This document shows, one piece after another, positions 37,952 to 46,592 of a DNA stretch of 64,000 bases. This DNA comes from Hyphomicrobiales bacterium. GTDB lineage: Bacteria; Pseudomonadota; Alphaproteobacteria; Rhizobiales; Rhizobiaceae. The stretch spans positions 1-64,000 of the forward strand of contig UBUL01000018.1 in the NCBI GenBank assembly GCA_900468625.1, read 5' to 3'. Position 1 is the stretch's first letter. Each line of letters begins with the position of its first letter. The notes below the pieces were generated by a model. It was not told where the DNA came from, did no database searches, and saw only the letters and a list, made by a program, of their open reading frames with translations. A program made the position numbers and the translations under genes.

Positions 37952-38545
37952 ATGCTTCGTAGACTTTACGACTGGACCATGTCGCTTGCCGGCCGCAAAT
38001 CGGCGGAAATCTGGTTGGCGGTAATCGCCTTCGTCGAGAGCTCCATCTTTCTCGTTCCAGCGGATGTCCTGTTCCTGCCGATGTCGCTTGCCAAGCCCGA
38101 GCGTGCCTGGCGCTACGCGCTGACGGCGACGGTCGCCTCCGTGCTTGGCGGCATTGCCGGCTGGATGCTCGGCTATTACGCCTTCGAGACCATCGCCAAG
38201 CCGATCCTCGAATTCTATGGCAAGCTCGACGCCTTCAACCAGATGAGCGCCGGCATCACCTATGAATGGGTGCTCCTGCTGCTGGTCACATCGGGTCTCG
38301 CGCATCTGCCGCCGATCAAGGTGGTGACGATCCTCTCCGGTGTCGCCCATATCAATCTCGGCCTGTTCATCGTCTCGGCCATCGTCGCCCGCGGTGCCCG
38401 CTTCTTCCTCCTGGCCTTCCTGCTGCGCCGCTATGGCGAATCCATCCGCCATTTCATCGAGAAGCGTCTGGGCCAGATCACCATGGCGGCGGCCGCCGTT
38501 CTCATTGCCCTATACGCCGTCTTCCATTTTGCCCTGGCGAGCTGA
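37952..38545 (+). CDS. YqaA family membrane protein (DedA/SNARE-associated fold)
   Basis: Inner-membrane protein of 197 residues with about four to five hydrophobic segments. The pattern FVESSIFLVPADVLFLPMSL, where Glu and Pro interrupt the first helix, and the later GxRFFLLAFLLRRYG segment match the YqaA/DedA group, thought to act in lipid scrambling and membrane homeostasis. The start ATG 37952 is preceded by AAAGGGGCC. It is followed by dsbB with 18 bases between, so the two are probably one operon. Confidence 0.85.
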   Translation: MLRRLYDWTMSLAGRKSAEIWLAVIAFVESSIFLVPADVLFLPMSLAKPERAWRYALTATVASVLGGIAGWMLGYYAFETIAKPILEFYGKLDAFNQMSAGITYEWVLLLLVTSGLAHLPPIKVVTILSGVAHINLGLFIVSAIVARGARFFLLAFLLRRYGESIRHFIEKRLGQITMAAAAVLIALYAVFHFALAS

Positions 38546-38563
38546 CCAAGGAGCCTCCAACGC

Positions 38564-39076
38564 ATGTCCACGATTTCGCCTTCCTCCCGCGCCGGCTTCG
38601 GCTATGGCCTTCTGCTGACGATCGGCATGATCGTCGTCATCGGCTCGGCGCTCGGCTTCCAGTATATCGGCGGCTATATTCCCTGCGCGCTCTGCCTGGA
38701 GCAGCGCCAGCCCTATTACTACGGCATCCCGGTCGCCATCATCGCCGTGCTCACGGCAGTCGCCGGTCTGCCCTCCTGGATCACCCGCGGGCTCCTCATC
38801 ATCGCCGGCCTTATGATGGTTGTCGGCGGCGGCATCGGCGTCTATCACGCCGGCGTCGAATGGCACTTCTGGGAAGGCCCGACCACCTGTTCCACCTCGG
38901 CCAGCAGCGTCACGCAGAATGCCGGCGACCTGCTCGGCCAGCTGAACACCATCAAAGGCCCCTCCTGCACGGAAGCGGCGCTGCGCATCCTCGGCCTGTC
39001 GATGGCCGGCTGGAACGTGATCGCCAGCGTCATCCTGGCGGCTATAGCGTTTGTGGGGGCGAAGAAGGCGGGTTGA
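38564..39076 (+). CDS. Disulfide bond formation protein B
   Basis: Four-helix inner-membrane protein of 170 residues that reoxidises DsbA and passes electrons to quinone. The first periplasmic Cys pair is CALC (YIPCALCLEQR), and the second pair is represented by Cys in TTCSTS and PSCTEA. LEQRQPYY with the Arg is the conserved quinone-side motif. Cysteines look complete, so it should be active. It follows the YqaA-like gene and precedes a repeat pair. Confidence 0.9.
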   Translation: MSTISPSSRAGFGYGLLLTIGMIVVIGSALGFQYIGGYIPCALCLEQRQPYYYGIPVAIIAVLTAVAGLPSWITRGLLIIAGLMMVVGGGIGVYHAGVEWHFWEGPTTCSTSASSVTQNAGDLLGQLNTIKGPSCTEAALRILGLSMAGWNVIASVILAAIAFVGAKKAG

Positions 39077-39120
39077 TTTTCGGGGGCGCTGCCGTAACCT
39101 CTCTTATGCCGCAGCTCTGA

Positions 39121-39310
39121 TACCCCCTCTGTCACTTCGTGACATCTCCCCCACAAGGGAGGGAGATTGGTGGGAGTATGCCGCACCTCTCTACGAAGCA
39201 AGTAAGCACAACGACAGCAGATAGTCGATTCAGGTCGGGAAGGTACCGCGAGTTACCGATCTCCCCGCTTGTGGGGGAGATGTCGCGACAGCGACAGAGG
39301 GGGGTGTCGC
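39121..39310. repeat. Inverted pair of CCCCCTCTGTC-type repeats
   Basis: The left copy (39121-39170) reads CCCCCTCTGTCACTTCGTGA then CATCTCCCCCACAAGGGAGG. The right copy (39256-39310) is the reverse complement with a few changes, including GTGGGGGAGATGTCGCGACA. They lie downstream of dsbB, convergent with the HNH gene, and would form a large stem-loop in RNA. Confidence 0.8.
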
Positions 39311-39361
39311 ACTCTCCTCACATAAAGCCGCCGCAGCGATATTCACACCAACCGAAAAGCC

Positions 39362-39919
39362 CTACGGCTGCAGTTCCGAATCCCAGTAGAGATAGTCGAG
39401 CCAGCTGTCGTGCAGATAGTTCGGCGGGAACAGGCGGCCGTTATTGTGCAGGTCCTGCACGGTCGGCTGGTATGGCTTCTGCGCCGGGAACATGCCGGCC
39501 TGTCTCGGCAGTTTGCTGCCCTTGCGTAGATTGCACGGCGAACAGGCGGCGACCACGTTCTCCCAGGTCGTCTCGCCGCCATGGGCGCGCGGGATGACAT
39601 GGTCGAAGGTCAGGTCGTCATGGGAGCCGCAATACTGGCATTCGAACCTGTCGCGCAGGAAGACGTTGAAGCGGGTGAAGGCGGGATTGCGGGACGGCTG
39701 CACATATGTCTTCAGGCATACGACGCTCGGCAGCCGCATCGAGAAGCTCGGTGAGGACACGCACTGATCGTATTCTGCGATGATGTTCACACGGTCAAGA
39801 AAAACCGCCTTGATCGCGTCCTGCCAGGACCAGAGCGACAAGGGATAGTAACTCAGCGGTCTGTAGTCGGCGTTCAGCACGAGCGCCGGCAGGGACTGCG
39901 GGGAGACTGCAATCGTCAA
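39362..39919 (-). CDS. HNH endonuclease
   Basis: HNH-type nuclease domain protein of 185 residues. The zinc-binding CQYCG and CSPCN pairs flank FDHVIPRAHGG, which gives the HNH core, with WENVVAAC after it. Such standalone HNH proteins are widespread in alphaproteobacteria and their role is unclear. The start codon is TTG 39919, supported by GGAGGG five bases upstream. It stands alone; no methyltransferase or other restriction gene is adjacent. Confidence 0.88.
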   Translation of the reverse strand: MTIAVSPQSLPALVLNADYRPLSYYPLSLWSWQDAIKAVFLDRVNIIAEYDQCVSSPSFSMRLPSVVCLKTYVQPSRNPAFTRFNVFLRDRFECQYCGSHDDLTFDHVIPRAHGGETTWENVVAACSPCNLRKGSKLPRQAGMFPAQKPYQPTVQDLHNNGRLFPPNYLHDSWLDYLYWDSELQP

Positions 39920-40031
39920 GGAACCCTCCTGATCGATTCGGCATCTGCATCTTGTATATTAGGCCGGTTGTTACAGGATTGTGAAGTCCAATAAATTCAG
40001 CGCATAAAGGCGATTTCGAGGAGGCGGCCGA

Positions 40032-40676
40032 TTAAACTATAGGCAGCGCATCCCGGCGTGTTTTCACGGCATAATAGGCCCAGAAGAGTCGGGCCGCGAC
40101 CGAGCGCCAGGGCGCCCAAGCCGCGGCTTCCCGAGCGACGGCCTTGGCCAAGGGCCTGGCGTCATGGCCGAAAGCCATGCCGACGGCCGCCTGCAGCGCC
40201 ACGTCGCCGGCCGGAAACACATCAGCGTGACCGCCGCAGAACATCAGGTAGACCTCGGCCGTCCAGGGGCCGATTCCCTTGATCGATGTCAGCTCGGCAA
40301 GCGCTTTGTCAGGTGATTCCGCGCTGAGCGCATGGAGATCGAGGCTGCCGCCGGCAACGGCTTCAGCCACGCGGTAAAGCGTCTCGTGCTTGATTCGCGA
40401 CAGGCCGAAGGTCCGCCATGCCTCCGGCTCGAGATCGGCATAGCCTTGCGCGGTCACCTGCCCCATGCCCGCGATCATCTTCCCCCAGATCGCATCGGCG
40501 CTGGCGCGGGAGACCACCTGCGAAACGATGATATGGGCAAGCCCTTCGAAGCCCGGTTCGCGCAGGCGCAGCGGCAAGCTGCCCGCCTCTGCGGCAACGG
40601 GCCGCAGGCGCGGATCGATCTCCAGCAGCTCAGCCAGCCCCTGTTCGATATCGCGCTCGTCGCGAATGATCTGCAT
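40032..40676 (-). CDS. DNA-3-methyladenine glycosylase II family protein
   Basis: Base-excision repair glycosylase of the AlkA/HhH-GPD superfamily, 214 residues. The helix-hairpin-helix with its Gly-Pro-Asp region is seen as LTSIKGIGPWTAEVYLMF followed by PAGDVALQ, where the Asp is catalytic. It should remove alkylated purines. The gene is divergent from gluQ, with 43 bases between the two start codons, and ends shortly before a gene-free strip next to the HNH gene. Confidence 0.88.
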   Translation of the reverse strand: MQIIRDERDIEQGLAELLEIDPRLRPVAAEAGSLPLRLREPGFEGLAHIIVSQVVSRASADAIWGKMIAGMGQVTAQGYADLEPEAWRTFGLSRIKHETLYRVAEAVAGGSLDLHALSAESPDKALAELTSIKGIGPWTAEVYLMFCGGHADVFPAGDVALQAAVGMAFGHDARPLAKAVAREAAAWAPWRSVAARLFWAYYAVKTRRDALPIV

Positions 40677-40719
40677 GGCGCCTCGTAGTCCTCGGTTTCA
40701 ATTCGTGGCAGAAGAAAGC

Positions 40720-41601
40720 ATGATCGAGATTCCCCGTCAAAAGCCGAAATTCCGCTTCGCCCCGAGCCCGAACGGCGCCCTGCATCTTGGCCACGCGCTG
40801 TCGGCGATCCTCAATCACGACATGGCTCAGAAAAGCGGCGGCGATTTCCTTCTGCGCATCGAAGACATTGATCAGGCGCGCTGCACACCCGATTTCGAAG
40901 AGGGTATCTATACCGATCTTTCCTGGCTCGGTCTTCGCTGGCAGGAGCCGGTGCGGCGGCAGTCCGAACATTTTCCGGCCTATCAGGCGGCGCTGCAGAC
41001 GCTTATAGACCGCGGCCTCGTCTATCCCGCCTTTCTGACCCGCGGCGAGGTCAAGGCTCGCGTCAACTCCTTCGAGGCGGATGGCACGTCATGGCCGCGC
41101 GATCCGGACGGCACGCCGCTTTATCCCTCCGACGATCGCGAGCGCGGCGATGCCGAGCGGCAGCGCCTGCTGGCGTCGGGCATGAAACATGCGAGGCGTC
41201 TCGACATGCGAAAGGCGCTTGCAGCGGTAGACGAACCATTGCACTGGCAGGAAAGCGGCGATGGCGAGACGGGCACCATCCTTGCCGATCCGGCCGCCTG
41301 GGGCGATGTCGTACTGTCGCGCTCCGATGCTCCCTCCAGCTACCATCTCTCTGTTGTCGTCGACGATGCCGTGCAGGGCATCACCCATGTCGTGCGCGGA
41401 TTGGACCTCTTCCACGCCACGTCGATCCATCGCCTGCTGCAGACGCTGCTCGGCCTGCCGCAGCCGCTCTATCACCACCATCGCCTCCTCCTCGGCAGCG
41501 ATGGCAGGAAGCTTTCCAAGAGCATGGGTGATACGGGCATTGCGGAATGGCGCAGACGGGGCCTCTCACCGGCGGAGCTTCGCCGCCGCATCGGCCTCTG
41601 A
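40720..41601 (+). CDS. gluQRS: Glutamyl-Q tRNA(Asp) synthetase
   Basis: Paralogue of glutamyl-tRNA synthetase that attaches glutamate to queuosine in tRNA-Asp. The 293-residue product has the class I signature FAPSPNGALHLGHALSA and the KLSKSMGDTG (KMSKS) loop, but lacks the anticodon-binding domain of GltX, which fits GluQRS. The start ATG 40720 (MIEIPRQKPKFRF) has AGAAAG upstream. Its 3' end overlaps the convergent YihY gene by 36 bases. Confidence 0.9.
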   Translation: MIEIPRQKPKFRFAPSPNGALHLGHALSAILNHDMAQKSGGDFLLRIEDIDQARCTPDFEEGIYTDLSWLGLRWQEPVRRQSEHFPAYQAALQTLIDRGLVYPAFLTRGEVKARVNSFEADGTSWPRDPDGTPLYPSDDRERGDAERQRLLASGMKHARRLDMRKALAAVDEPLHWQESGDGETGTILADPAAWGDVVLSRSDAPSSYHLSVVVDDAVQGITHVVRGLDLFHATSIHRLLQTLLGLPQPLYHHHRLLLGSDGRKLSKSMGDTGIAEWRRRGLSPAELRRRIGL

Positions 41602-42516
41602 TTCGCTCCTTGTTTCGGAAGATTGCTTTTCCGCTGGCACTTCGGCAGCGGCACGGCTTGCCGCCTTGCCGAAAAGCAGCCGCCGCACCCGAAATTTCAT
41701 CAGCGCCGCATTGATTTCCGCCCCCATGATGAAGATCACCGCGAGCATATAGAGAAAAATCAGCACGATCATCACCGATGCCAGACCGGCATAGGTGGCG
41801 GTGTAATTGGCGAAGGTCGAGAGATAATAGGCAAAGAGCAGAGCGCCGATCGACCAGAACACCAATGTCAGCAACACGCCGGGGATGACGTCGAGCACCC
41901 GCCTGCGCCCGGCCGCGAGCCAAAGATGCAGGATCATCAGGCCGGCCAAAAGCAGGAAGATCGTGCCGTAGATCCGCCAGCTGAAGACGATGTCGAGAAT
42001 GTCGGCGAGCTTGGGCAGCCATTGCCGGGTGTAATTGAGCGCGAGCGGCACGGCGACGAGCAGGATGCTGAGGATGGCAAAGATCAGCACGGCAATGAGC
42101 ACATAACCAAGACTGGCGAGGCGGTTGAAATACCAGGGCCGGGTTTCGAGCACGCGATAGGCGCGGTTCAGCGATATCCGCAGCGCCTCGACGCCGTTCG
42201 AAGCGAAATAGGCGGCCGCAAGCACGGACACCGTCAAAAGACCGCCGCGCGGGATGGTCAGCACCTGTACGACCTGGTCGGCGAGCGGCTTGGCGATCGT
42301 CTCCGGCCAGGTGTCGAAAATCAGGTGCACGGCCGTTGACGAAAATTGACTGGCACCGAGAAAGCTTGCCAGCGCCGTACCGAAGATCAGGAAGGGGAAA
42401 ACCGCAAGCAGCGTCGACAGCGCGACATGGCTTGCCATGGCAAACCCGTCATCCTCGACGAAATGGAACACTGCGTCGTAGATCACCTTGTAAATCGTCC
42501 GCAGTACTGTCGGCAT
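41566..42516 (-). CDS. YihY/virulence factor BrkB family protein
   Basis: Inner-membrane protein of 316 residues with about six hydrophobic segments. HVALSTLLAVFPFLIFGTAL near the N-terminus and ALRISLNRAYRVLETRPWY match the YihY/BrkB family. Known members are often annotated as tRNA-processing RNase BN, which is not supported. The start at 42516 has GGAG seven bases upstream. The C-terminal tail is charged and low complexity (AEVPAEKQSSETRSESEAD). It overlaps gluQRS by 36 bases at the 3' ends. Confidence 0.85.
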   Translation of the reverse strand: MPTVLRTIYKVIYDAVFHFVEDDGFAMASHVALSTLLAVFPFLIFGTALASFLGASQFSSTAVHLIFDTWPETIAKPLADQVVQVLTIPRGGLLTVSVLAAAYFASNGVEALRISLNRAYRVLETRPWYFNRLASLGYVLIAVLIFAILSILLVAVPLALNYTRQWLPKLADILDIVFSWRIYGTIFLLLAGLMILHLWLAAGRRRVLDVIPGVLLTLVFWSIGALLFAYYLSTFANYTATYAGLASVMIVLIFLYMLAVIFIMGAEINAALMKFRVRRLLFGKAASRAAAEVPAEKQSSETRSESEADAAAKLRR

Positions 42517-42627
42517 TCCATCTCCGCTCGGCGTCGGCATTCATGCGGCTTATGCCGCCGCTTGCCGATTGTATCGGGTCCCTGAATATGGGAAACGGGT
42601 TCCGGTTTGTACAGGAATCATCTTCCC

Positions 42628-43461
42628 ATGACGGAACAACGCACGATCCTCATCACTGGTTGCTCCTCGGGAATCGGCGCCTATTGTGCCCGGGCGTTGC
42701 GCGATGACGGATGGCACGTCTTCGCGACCGTGCGCAAGCAGGAAGATCTCGCCCCGCTGGAAGCCGACGGCATCGAAGCGCTGCTTCTCGACTACACAAG
42801 GCCCGATACCATCTCCGCTGCCGTGGCGACGGTACGCGAACGCACGGGCGACCGCATCGATGCCCTCTTCAACAATGGCGCCTATGGGCAGCCGGGCGCC
42901 GTCGAGGATCTTGCGACCGATGTGCTGCGCGAGCAGTTCGAGACGAATTTCTTCGGCTGGCACGAGCTGACGCGCCAGATCCTGTCGCTGATGCGCAAGC
43001 AGGGCCATGGCCGCATCGTCAATTGCTCGTCCATTCTCGGACTGGTTCCCTATCGTTTCCGCGGCGCCTACACGGCCTCGAAATTCGCGCTGGAAGGGTT
43101 AACGATCACGCTCAGAATGGAGTTGCAGGATAGCGGCATCCATGTGAGCCTCATCGAGCCCGGCCCGATCGCGACCAAGTTTACCGTCAACGCGCTCGCC
43201 AAGATCAACGAGCACATCGACCTCGAAGGCTCGGCACATGCTGTGGAATATCGCAGGCAGCTCAGGCGGCTGGACGGATCAGGCCCGATCAGTAAGCACA
43301 AATTAGGCCCAGAAGCGGTCTATGATGTGCTAAAATCGGCTTTGAATGTCAGAAATCCGCGCCCACATTATCTGGTAACGACGCCCGCCAAGCAGGGTGT
43401 CCTCCTGAAAAGGCTATTGCCGGCTAACCTTTTCTATCGTCTGATACGCCGGCTGGACTGA
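42628..43461 (+). CDS. SDR family oxidoreductase
   Basis: Short-chain dehydrogenase/reductase of 277 residues. The nucleotide-binding TGCSSGIG and the catalytic YTASK (Tyr-Xaa-Xaa-Xaa-Lys) with SSILG before it are intact; FNNGAYGQPG is the NNAG-type motif. The C-terminus has RLLPANLFYRLIRRL, a basic amphipathic tail. ATG 42628 has AGGAAT upstream. It is divergent from the YihY gene and followed by a palindromic repeat, then a small HIG1-like gene. Substrate unknown. Confidence 0.88.
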   Translation: MTEQRTILITGCSSGIGAYCARALRDDGWHVFATVRKQEDLAPLEADGIEALLLDYTRPDTISAAVATVRERTGDRIDALFNNGAYGQPGAVEDLATDVLREQFETNFFGWHELTRQILSLMRKQGHGRIVNCSSILGLVPYRFRGAYTASKFALEGLTITLRMELQDSGIHVSLIEPGPIATKFTVNALAKINEHIDLEGSAHAVEYRRQLRRLDGSGPISKHKLGPEAVYDVLKSALNVRNPRPHYLVTTPAKQGVLLKRLLPANLFYRLIRRLD

Positions 43462-43462
43462 A

Positions 43463-43505
43463 GCAATTCCCGGAAAAGCGCAGAACGGTTTTCGCGCGGA
43501 ATTGC
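43463..43505. repeat. Palindromic intergenic repeat (GCAATTCC type)
   Basis: A 43-base imperfect palindrome, GCAATTCCCGGAAAAGCG to CGGTTTTCGC...GGAATTGC, placed just after the SDR stop codon. It is the same module as at 16816 and 43846 and would form a hairpin, so it may end SDR transcripts. Confidence 0.75.
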
Positions 43506-43582
43506 ATAGAGATCATGAAATGGAATGGCTCGGAGCTTCGATGAAGGACCGAGCCGCTCTGAAAGACAAGGATGGAGGAGCC

Positions 43583-43786
43583 ATGTCTACTTTTACCTAT
43601 ACCGCCGCCATCATTGTCATGGGACTTGTCGCGATCGTTCTCGTTCGCGGCCTGCTGAACATGATGAAAGGCGATAACCCGAACCTTTCGAACCGGCTGA
43701 TGCAGCTGCGCGTCCTGCTGCAGGCAGTCGCGGTCATTCTGATCATGCTGACGCTCTGGCTGACGGGCGGCGGCCGCCCGGCCTAG
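43583..43786 (+). CDS. Twin transmembrane protein, HIG1-like
   Basis: Very small inner-membrane protein of 67 residues with two hydrophobic segments (TYTAAIIVMGLVAIVLVRG and LLQAVAVILIMLTLWLTGG) separated by a charged loop (NMMKGDNPNLSNRLMQLRV). The loop with NRLMQLRVLLQ resembles the HIG1 domain found in respiratory supercomplex factors. ATG 43583 has a strong GGAGGAG. A role with cytochrome oxidase is inference. It lies between two palindromic repeats. Confidence 0.75.
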   Translation: MSTFTYTAAIIVMGLVAIVLVRGLLNMMKGDNPNLSNRLMQLRVLLQAVAVILIMLTLWLTGGGRPA

Positions 43787-43787
43787 G

Positions 43788-43844
43788 GCCGGATGATTTG
43801 ATGTCGCCCGAAAACCGCTAACACTTTTCGGCATCATGCTCGAA
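43788..43844. repeat. RIME-like mosaic repeat, copy 2 (partial)
   Basis: GCCGGATGATTTGATGTCGC at 43788-43807, then CCGAAAACCG and CACTTTTCGGCATCATGCTC. It keeps the second palindrome of the mosaic (compare 51579-51625) but has lost the first palindrome and the spacer. It is the first part of a three-module repeat tract. Confidence 0.75.
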
Positions 43845-43845
43845 A

Positions 43846-43945
43846 GCAATTCCAGGAAAAGTGCGCAGCGGTTTTCCGTCCGGAATTGCGTTGAACAAAG
43901 GGTTAGAGCGTTTCGCGACCCTAAGAAAAGCGAAAGGCTCTAACC
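43846..43945. repeat. Two further palindromic modules joined to the RIME-like copy
   Basis: Second module: GCAATTCCAGGAAAAG...CCGGAATTGC (43846-43889), nearly the same as 16816-16859. Third module: GGTTAGAGCG...GGCTCTAACC (43901-43945) with TTTCGCGA and GCGAAAGG inside. The tract ends 11 bases before the ATG of the adenosyltransferase gene, leaving only its ribosome site. Confidence 0.75.
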
Positions 43946-43956
43946 ACAGGAATACG

Positions 43957-44535
43957 ATGGTCAAGCTCAACAAGATCTATACCAGGACCGGCGACGACGG
44001 CACTACGGGCCTCGCCGCCGGCCCAAGGCGGCTGAAGCACGATCTGCGCGTCGAAAGCTACGGCACCGTCGACGAAACCAATTCCGTCATCGGCGTCGCC
44101 CGGCTACACATGGCCGACATGCCGGATCTCGATGCCATGCTGATGCGCATCCAGAACGATCTTTTCGATCTTGGCGCCGATCTTTCGACGCCGGAAGCCG
44201 ATGAGCCTCTGCCCTATGAACCATTGCGCATCGTCGACCATCAGGTCGAACGCCTGGAGCACGATATCGACCTGCTCAACGCCGATCTCGAGCCTTTGAA
44301 ATCCTTCGTTCTGCCGGCAGGGAGCCCGGCCTCCGCCCATCTACACCTCGCCCGCACCATTGCCAGGCGCGCCGAGCGCCTGATGGTGGCGCTGTCGCGT
44401 GAGCAAGGCGAACGCGTGAGCCCGGAGGCGCTAAAATACGTCAACCGGCTCTCCGATTTCCTCTTCGTCGCCGCACGCCATGCCAATGACCGTGGCCGCG
44501 CCGACGTGCTCTGGATTCCCGGCAAGAATCGGTAG
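43957..44535 (+). CDS. pduO: PduO-type cob(I)alamin adenosyltransferase
   Basis: Transfers the adenosyl group of ATP to cob(I)alamin or cobyrinic acid a,c-diamide to make the coenzyme form of B12. The 192-residue product has the ATP motif YTRTGDDGTTGL, the substrate region YGTVDETNSVIG and RRAERLMVAL, with VNRLSDFLFVAARHAN near the end, all typical of PduO-type enzymes. The start ATG 43957 has AGGAA upstream. Three palindromic modules lie immediately in front, so its leader is repeat-derived. It stands alone before etfB. Confidence 0.92.
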   Translation: MVKLNKIYTRTGDDGTTGLAAGPRRLKHDLRVESYGTVDETNSVIGVARLHMADMPDLDAMLMRIQNDLFDLGADLSTPEADEPLPYEPLRIVDHQVERLEHDIDLLNADLEPLKSFVLPAGSPASAHLHLARTIARRAERLMVALSREQGERVSPEALKYVNRLSDFLFVAARHANDRGRADVLWIPGKNR

Positions 44536-44565
44536 CGGCATCCGTCAATCGGTCGCGCATATGTA

Positions 44566-44581
44566 TTGACGTTGACGTAAA
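44566..44581. promoter_or_regulatory. Candidate operator upstream of etfBA
   Basis: Imperfect palindrome TTGACGT-TG-ACGTAAA. It resembles the site bound by LiuR-type MerR regulators, which control branched-chain and fatty-acid breakdown genes in proteobacteria. It also contains a -35-like TTGACG. The match to LiuR is from memory; no regulator gene is in the window. Confidence 0.4.
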
Positions 44582-44730
44582 CGTTATTTATGCCTTTCAG
44601 GCAATTCGTCTCTATGCGGCCTGGAAGCGTTGTAATTGGGAAAAAAACGCGTATCCATGTCGCCATTCGACAAATGGAATGGCGCTAAGCAGCGCATGTT
44701 CTCGGGCGGTCATGTTGAAGGAAGGATTCC

Positions 44731-45480
44731 ATGAAGATACTGGTTCCCGTTAAGCGGGTCGTTGACTACAACGTAAAGATCCGCGTGAAGCCGGATGGTT
44801 CTGGCGTTGAGCTTGCGAATGTGAAGATGTCGATGAACCCGTTCGACGAGATATCGGTCGAAGAGGCGCTGCGCCTCAAGGAAGCCGGCAAGGCGGAAGA
44901 AGTGGTAGTCGTTTCGATCGGGCCGGCCAAGGCTGAAGAGACGCTGAGGACCGCACTCGCCATGGGCGCCGACCGCGCCATCCTCGTCGAGACCGACGAT
45001 CAAGTCGAGCCGCTGGCCGTCGCCAAGATCCTGAAGGGCGTGGCGGAGGCCGAGCAACCGGGTCTCATCATCGTCGGCAAGCAGGCCATCGACGACGACT
45101 CGAACCAGACTGGCCAGATGCTGGCGGCCCTGTTGGGCACGGCCCAGGCCACCTTCGCCTCGAAGATCGAGATCGGCGAGGGCAGCGCCAAGGTGACCCG
45201 CGAAGTCGATGGCGGCCTGCAGACCATCGAAGTCAAGCTTCCGGCCGTCGTCACGTCAGACCTGCGCTTGAACGAGCCGCGCTATGCGTCGCTGCCGAAC
45301 ATCATGAAGGCCAAGAAGAAGCCGCTCGACAAGAAGAGCCCGGCCGATTTCGGCGTCTCGACCGAGCCGCGGCTGAAGGTGCTGAAGACCGAAGAGCCCG
45401 GTGGCCGCAAGGCGGGCGTCAAGGTCGGATCGGTTGCCGAGCTCGTCGAAAAGCTCAAGACCGAAGCCGGCGTGCTGTAA
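44731..45480 (+). CDS. etfB: Electron transfer flavoprotein subunit beta
   Basis: Small subunit of the ETF that takes electrons from acyl-CoA and related dehydrogenases and hands them to ETF-ubiquinone oxidoreductase. The 249-residue product has [19 protein letters not shown] at the start and the nucleotide site [14 protein letters not shown] with AMP binding. ATG 44731 has GAAGGAAGG upstream. It is followed by etfA after 25 bases and by hbd, which links the operon to fatty-acid and hydroxybutyrate metabolism. A candidate operator lies upstream. Confidence 0.96.
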   Translation: MKILVPVKRVVDYNVKIRVKPDGSGVELANVKMSMNPFDEISVEEALRLKEAGKAEEVVVVSIGPAKAEETLRTALAMGADRAILVETDDQVEPLAVAKILKGVAEAEQPGLIIVGKQAIDDDSNQTGQMLAALLGTAQATFASKIEIGEGSAKVTREVDGGLQTIEVKLPAVVTSDLRLNEPRYASLPNIMKAKKKPLDKKSPADFGVSTEPRLKVLKTEEPGGRKAGVKVGSVAELVEKLKTEAGVL

Positions 45481-45505
45481 CCAGTCCGAACGAGGAGTAA
45501 GACAT

Positions 45506-46447
45506 ATGGCCATTCTTCTTCTGGCTGATCACGACAATGCCCACCTCTCCGACCAGACCGCCAAGGCGCTGACGGCAGCAACCAAGATCGCCAAGGACCA
45601 GGGAAGCGACGTTCATGTGCTCGTTGCCGGTGCCGGTGCCCAGGCTGCGGCGGGTGAGGCGGCCAAGCTTGCCGGCGTTTCCAAGGTGCTGGTTGCCGAG
45701 GATGCAAGCCTTGCCAACAATCTCGCAGAACCGCTGGCGGCACTGATCGTTTCGCTTTCCGGTTCCTACGACACCATCATCGGGGCTGCGACCTCGGTCG
45801 GCAAGAACGTGCTGCCGCGCGTTGCCGCCCTGCTCGATGTCGCCCAGGTCTCCGAGATCATCGAAGTCGTTTCCGCCGATACCTTCAAGCGGCCGATCTA
45901 TGCCGGCAATGCCATCCAGACGGTACAGTCGACCGACGCCAAGAAGGTCATCACCGTGCGCACCGCTTCGTTTGCTTCCGCTGCCGAAGGCGGCTCGGCT
46001 GCGATCGAGACGGTGTCGGCAGCAGCCGATCCCGGCCTTTCCACCTTCGTTGGCGATGCCTTGTCGACCTCGGATCGTCCGGAGCTGACCTCCGCCAAGA
46101 TCATCATCTCGGGCGGCCGTGCGCTGGGTTCTGCCGAGAAGTTCAGGGAAGTGATCCTTCCGGTTGCCGACAAGCTGGGCGCCGCCGTCGGCGCCTCCCG
46201 CGCGGCCGTCGATGCCGGCTATGCGCCGAACGACTGGCAGGTCGGACAGACCGGCAAGGTGGTCGCACCGCAGCTCTACATCGCCTGCGGCATTTCCGGC
46301 GCCATCCAGCATCTGGCCGGCATGAAGGACAGCAAGGTCATCGTCGCCATCAACAAGGATGAGGAAGCGCCGATCTTCCAGATCGCCGACTATGGCCTCG
46401 TTGCGGACCTCTTCGACGCCCTGCCGGAATTGCAAAAGGCGCTTTGA
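45506..46447 (+). CDS. etfA: Electron transfer flavoprotein subunit alpha
   Basis: Large subunit of ETF, carrying the FAD. The 313-residue product starts [10 protein letters not shown] after GAGGAG, and its C-terminal FAD domain shows [28 protein letters not shown] and [20 protein letters not shown]. Together with etfB it forms the heterodimer. A terminator follows 66 bases downstream, so the hbd gene is probably transcribed separately or by read-through. Confidence 0.96.
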   Translation: MAILLLADHDNAHLSDQTAKALTAATKIAKDQGSDVHVLVAGAGAQAAAGEAAKLAGVSKVLVAEDASLANNLAEPLAALIVSLSGSYDTIIGAATSVGKNVLPRVAALLDVAQVSEIIEVVSADTFKRPIYAGNAIQTVQSTDAKKVITVRTASFASAAEGGSAAIETVSAAADPGLSTFVGDALSTSDRPELTSAKIIISGGRALGSAEKFREVILPVADKLGAAVGASRAAVDAGYAPNDWQVGQTGKVVAPQLYIACGISGAIQHLAGMKDSKVIVAINKDEEAPIFQIADYGLVADLFDALPELQKAL

Positions 46448-46513
46448 TCGCGCCCGCCGGCTTTCTCGCAGTTGCGAGAGACTGGAAAATCGTCTCTTAT
46501 AGGTCTATCAATC

Positions 46514-46544
46514 TTTGCCGGGCTAGAAATGGCCCGGCAAATTT
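46514..46544 (+). terminator. Terminator after etfBA
   Basis: Stem TTTGCCGGGC/GCCCGGCAAA (46514-46523 with 46532-46541), eight-base loop, followed by TTT. It lies between etfA and the hydroxybutyryl-CoA dehydrogenase gene. Confidence 0.65.
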
Positions 46545-46592
46545 GGGTTAAAAAGCATAGCGCATCGCCAGGAGCGCGCCGGGGAGTTGGCA

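Noticed and set aside
44536..44730. Cobalamin riboswitch near the adenosyltransferase or etf genes
   Set aside because: No B12-box or matching stem pattern was recognised in front of either gene.
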